Assembly (NCBI RefSeq): GCF_040438925.1 | Contig: NZ_CP159258.1 | Location: 2,432,001-2,496,000, forward strand | Reading direction: 5' to 3' | Source of the DNA: Pseudomonas sp. MYb327 | GTDB taxonomy: Bacteria > Pseudomonadota > Gammaproteobacteria > Pseudomonadales > Pseudomonadaceae | Length of the DNA stretch: 64,000 nucleotides | In this document: positions 63,870-64,000 of the stretch, in pieces | Layout: each line of letters begins with the position of its first letter | Numbering within the stretch: the stretch's first letter is position 1 | The notes under the pieces: generated by a model | Databases searched by the model: none | What the model saw: the letters and a program-made list of their open reading frames with translations, nothing else | Told to the model about the DNA's origin: nothing | Program-made: the position numbers and the translations under genes

Positions 63870-63914
63870 GCTAATCGTGTACCTCGTTAGCTGGCATCGC
63901 GATTAACGATACCT
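63870..63914 (-). promoter_or_regulatory. 45-bp bipartite operator, copy 3 (LysR 2 / edge gene)
   Basis: GCTAATCGTG at one end and ATCG-N7-CGATACCT at the other, with the same 45-base length as copies 1 and 2. It lies between LysR 2 and the divergent gene at 63945. Confidence 0.7.
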
Positions 63915-63944
63915 GGAGAGCCCACGGGCAGAGAAAAAGCTCAA

Positions 63945-64000
63945 GTGACAACGTTTGATCAAATGAATCTGGATTTACTCCTGACCGATATCGGCTTGCC
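63945..64000 (+). CDS. Start of an unidentified gene (cut by window edge)
   Basis: A frame opens with a GTG at 63945 or an in-frame ATG at 63963 and runs to the end: T-T-F-D-Q-M-N-L-D-L-L-L-T-D-I-G-L. Too short to identify. Its position divergent from LysR 2 with an operator between makes it a likely member of the regulon. Confidence 0.45.
   Translation, partial: MTTFDQMNLDLLLTDIGL

Overview
The window looks like a chromosomal segment of a Pseudomonas species, most likely of the P. fluorescens group. The support is GC-rich coding sequence, an OprD-family porin, malate:quinone oxidoreductase, a FecI/FecR/TonB-receptor set, a sigma-54 plus ANTAR-type leader before nirBD, and GTAG-type REP palindromes with their own RAYT transposase. 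I see no tRNA, rRNA, CRISPR array, prophage or classical insertion sequence.

Layout. 1-2200: end of an EamA transporter, two tandem ohr genes and an OhrR regulator. 2300-6320: iron-starvation ECF sigma factor, anti-sigma factor and TonB-dependent receptor. 6350-18460: housekeeping and transport genes (polyamine-type binding protein, K+/H+ antiporter, SulP transporter, PPK2, a membrane protein, a DUF1704 putative metalloprotease, a coupled tiny Cys-rich ORF plus amidase, OprD porin). 18860-27720: two small membrane proteins, the reverse transsulfuration pair CBS and CGL, a nucleotidyltransferase, mqo, ilvD, a truncated remnant and an NTF2-like protein.

28000-32160 is an accessory island: two tandem copies of a Cys-rich lipoprotein, a truncated relic of an effector between them, and one full lipase (GHSLGG). 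It looks like a duplicated immunity-effector module, plausibly of type VI secretion. 32168-35340 is nirBD with a sigma-54 promoter and a leader in which two hexaloop hairpins (A at loop position 1, G at 4) precede and overlap an intrinsic terminator, the hallmark of NasT/ANTAR antitermination. 35560-37660 carries an orphan ybdD and a SCO/PCu(A)C/MsrA operon.

37800-64000 is catabolic. A MarR regulator diverges from a Rieske oxygenase/reductase pair of VanAB type. A minus-strand run of twelve genes (54852 down to 40640) encodes an FAD monooxygenase, DUF1302 and DUF1329 proteins, a YCF48-like protein, an MMPL/RND transporter, an MFS transporter, a cupin, an FAH-family hydrolase, an SDR, a cyclase-family hydrolase and a sulfatase. 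Upstream lie a Rieske ferredoxin, an extradiol-type VOC dioxygenase, a LysR regulator, an alpha/beta hydrolase, and then an amidohydrolase, a DUF336 protein and a second LysR. Four promoters here share a 45-bp bipartite operator (AATCG at one end, ATCG-N7-CGATACC at the other), which ties the scattered units into one putative LysR regulon. I infer an undescribed pathway for a hydrophobic aromatic compound with hydroxylation, ring cleavage and C-C hydrolysis.

Between these genes, 58770-60370 holds an array of eight 113-bp units of paired inverted REPs next to an intact RAYT gene, with more REPs on its other side.
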